Source of the DNA: JBBDWZ01 sp050732575
GTDB taxonomy: Bacteria > Gemmatimonadota > Gemmatimonadetes > Longimicrobiales > RSA9
Direction of reading: 5' to 3'
Assembly: GCA_050732575.1 (NCBI GenBank)
Contig: JBOHRF010000322.1
Coordinates: 1 to 6,077 of the forward strand
DNA length: 6,077 bases
Of this stretch, positions 5,615 through 6,077 are shown in pieces (the first letter of the stretch is position 1; each line of letters opens with the position of its first letter). A program made the translations under genes and the position numbers. The notes below the pieces were generated by a model. That model ran no database searches. It was not told where the DNA came from and saw only the letters and a program-made list of their open reading frames with translations.

Positions 5615-5960
5615 CTACCAGGTGAACAAATCGGCTATCGGGACGAGGAACCCGGGAAGTACAGCGCCACCATCTAGCGTCTCTGAAGAGGCGAGCCACG
5701 GCGACATCGGGTGCCAGCACGGAGTCCGGATTGCGCGTCAATCGGCAGCCGAAGTCCGTGCCGCAGACCATGGGCAGTTTGCCCTGCTCGATATGCTCCG
5801 TCAATCGATGCGCTAGCCGCGCCTGCAATGCGCCGTGACCATAGGCCGGGCGCGGTTCGCGGATCAGGCGTCCACGCAGCAATTCCACGCTCTCGTTGGT
5901 ATCCGGCAAACGTTCGTATTCTTCGATGTTGATCAGTCGATCCGAACCACTGGTCTGCAA
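5615..5960 (-). pseudogene. Uma2-family (DUF820) endonuclease relic with internal deletion and frameshift
   Basis: The N-terminal part (5691-5960) reads LINIEEYERLPDTNES, VELLRGRLIREPRPAYGHG and SVLAPDVAVAR, the standard opening of Uma2 proteins. The C-terminal part (5615-5689) reads SSETLDGGAVLPGFLVPIAD, then LFTW and a stop, the standard Uma2 ending, but in a different frame. The two parts touch, leaving about 90 plus 24 residues against roughly 185-195 in the family. The missing centre normally carries the EV-S-PSD segment and the following K and Y of the PD-(D/E)xK nuclease fold, so the product should be inactive. The start is probably the TTG at 5958-5960, with GGAGGG (complement of 5968-5973) at 7-nt spacing. 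Without the frame change the N-terminal frame runs on through the GGGAGC element to 5436, adding low-complexity sequence and overlapping the cytochrome gene by 4 nt. Uma2 genes are often present in many copies in some bacteria, and their cellular role is unclear. Confidence 0.85.
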
Positions 5961-6077
5961 TGGTATTCCCTCCGCGCGCGTCGATAGCGAACGTAAAAGC
6001 AAACCTGTCGCTCAGCCAAAGCGGGAAGGGCCGCGCAATTGGGAAGATTTACCGGTATGCTGTGGACGACGGTCGCC

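Noticed and set aside
6057..6077. Possible start of a plus-strand gene (MLWTTVA) at the right edge
   Set aside because: Only seven codons are visible, and the nearest ribosome-site-like GGGAAG is about 10 nt away, so it cannot be supported from this window.

Overview
The window is about 6 kb of GC-rich, chromosome-like bacterial DNA with no RNA genes, CRISPR array, integrase or insertion sequence. The protein families point to an environmental Gram-negative bacterium of the Gemmatimonadota/Acidobacteriota type: a cytochrome c fused to a PHM-like copper monooxygenase, its secreted partner, a DUF4395 membrane protein and an Uma2 relic. That assignment is inference from gene content, not a phylogenetic result.

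Layout. (a) 1-92 holds the C-terminal tail of an unidentified plus-strand gene. (b) 283-1236 (+) is a two-domain glyoxalase-fold ring-cleaving dioxygenase of the MhqO/MhqA type. It converges tail to tail with (c) 1243-2127 (-), a PAP2-family membrane phosphatase. Both stop codons lie inside one 16-bp perfect palindrome. (d) A small one-helix membrane protein (2145-2444, +) is divergent from the PAP2 gene, with only 17 bp between the preferred starts. It is followed by (e) a DUF4395 membrane protein (2611-3099, +), whose leader carries a hexamer repeat and a perfect hairpin just before the ribosome binding site.

(f) 3193-4044 and 4060-5439 (+) form a two-gene unit separated by 15 nt. The first encodes an exported beta-rich protein that appears to start at a CTG codon. 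The second encodes an exported cytochrome c joined to a copper type II monooxygenase-like module that keeps all six expected copper ligands. The heme domain may supply electrons to the copper centre in place of ascorbate; the substrate is unknown. (g) 5496-5595 is a large nested inverted repeat built from GGGAGC/GCTCCC units. (h) 5615-5960 (-) is an Uma2 (DUF820) pseudogene with both ends still recognisable, but with the catalytic middle deleted and the ends out of frame.

The strongest points for a second look are the heme-copper fusion and its partner, the CTG start that restores a signal peptide, and the internally deleted Uma2 gene beside the GGGAGC element. No clearly new defence or mobile system is visible.
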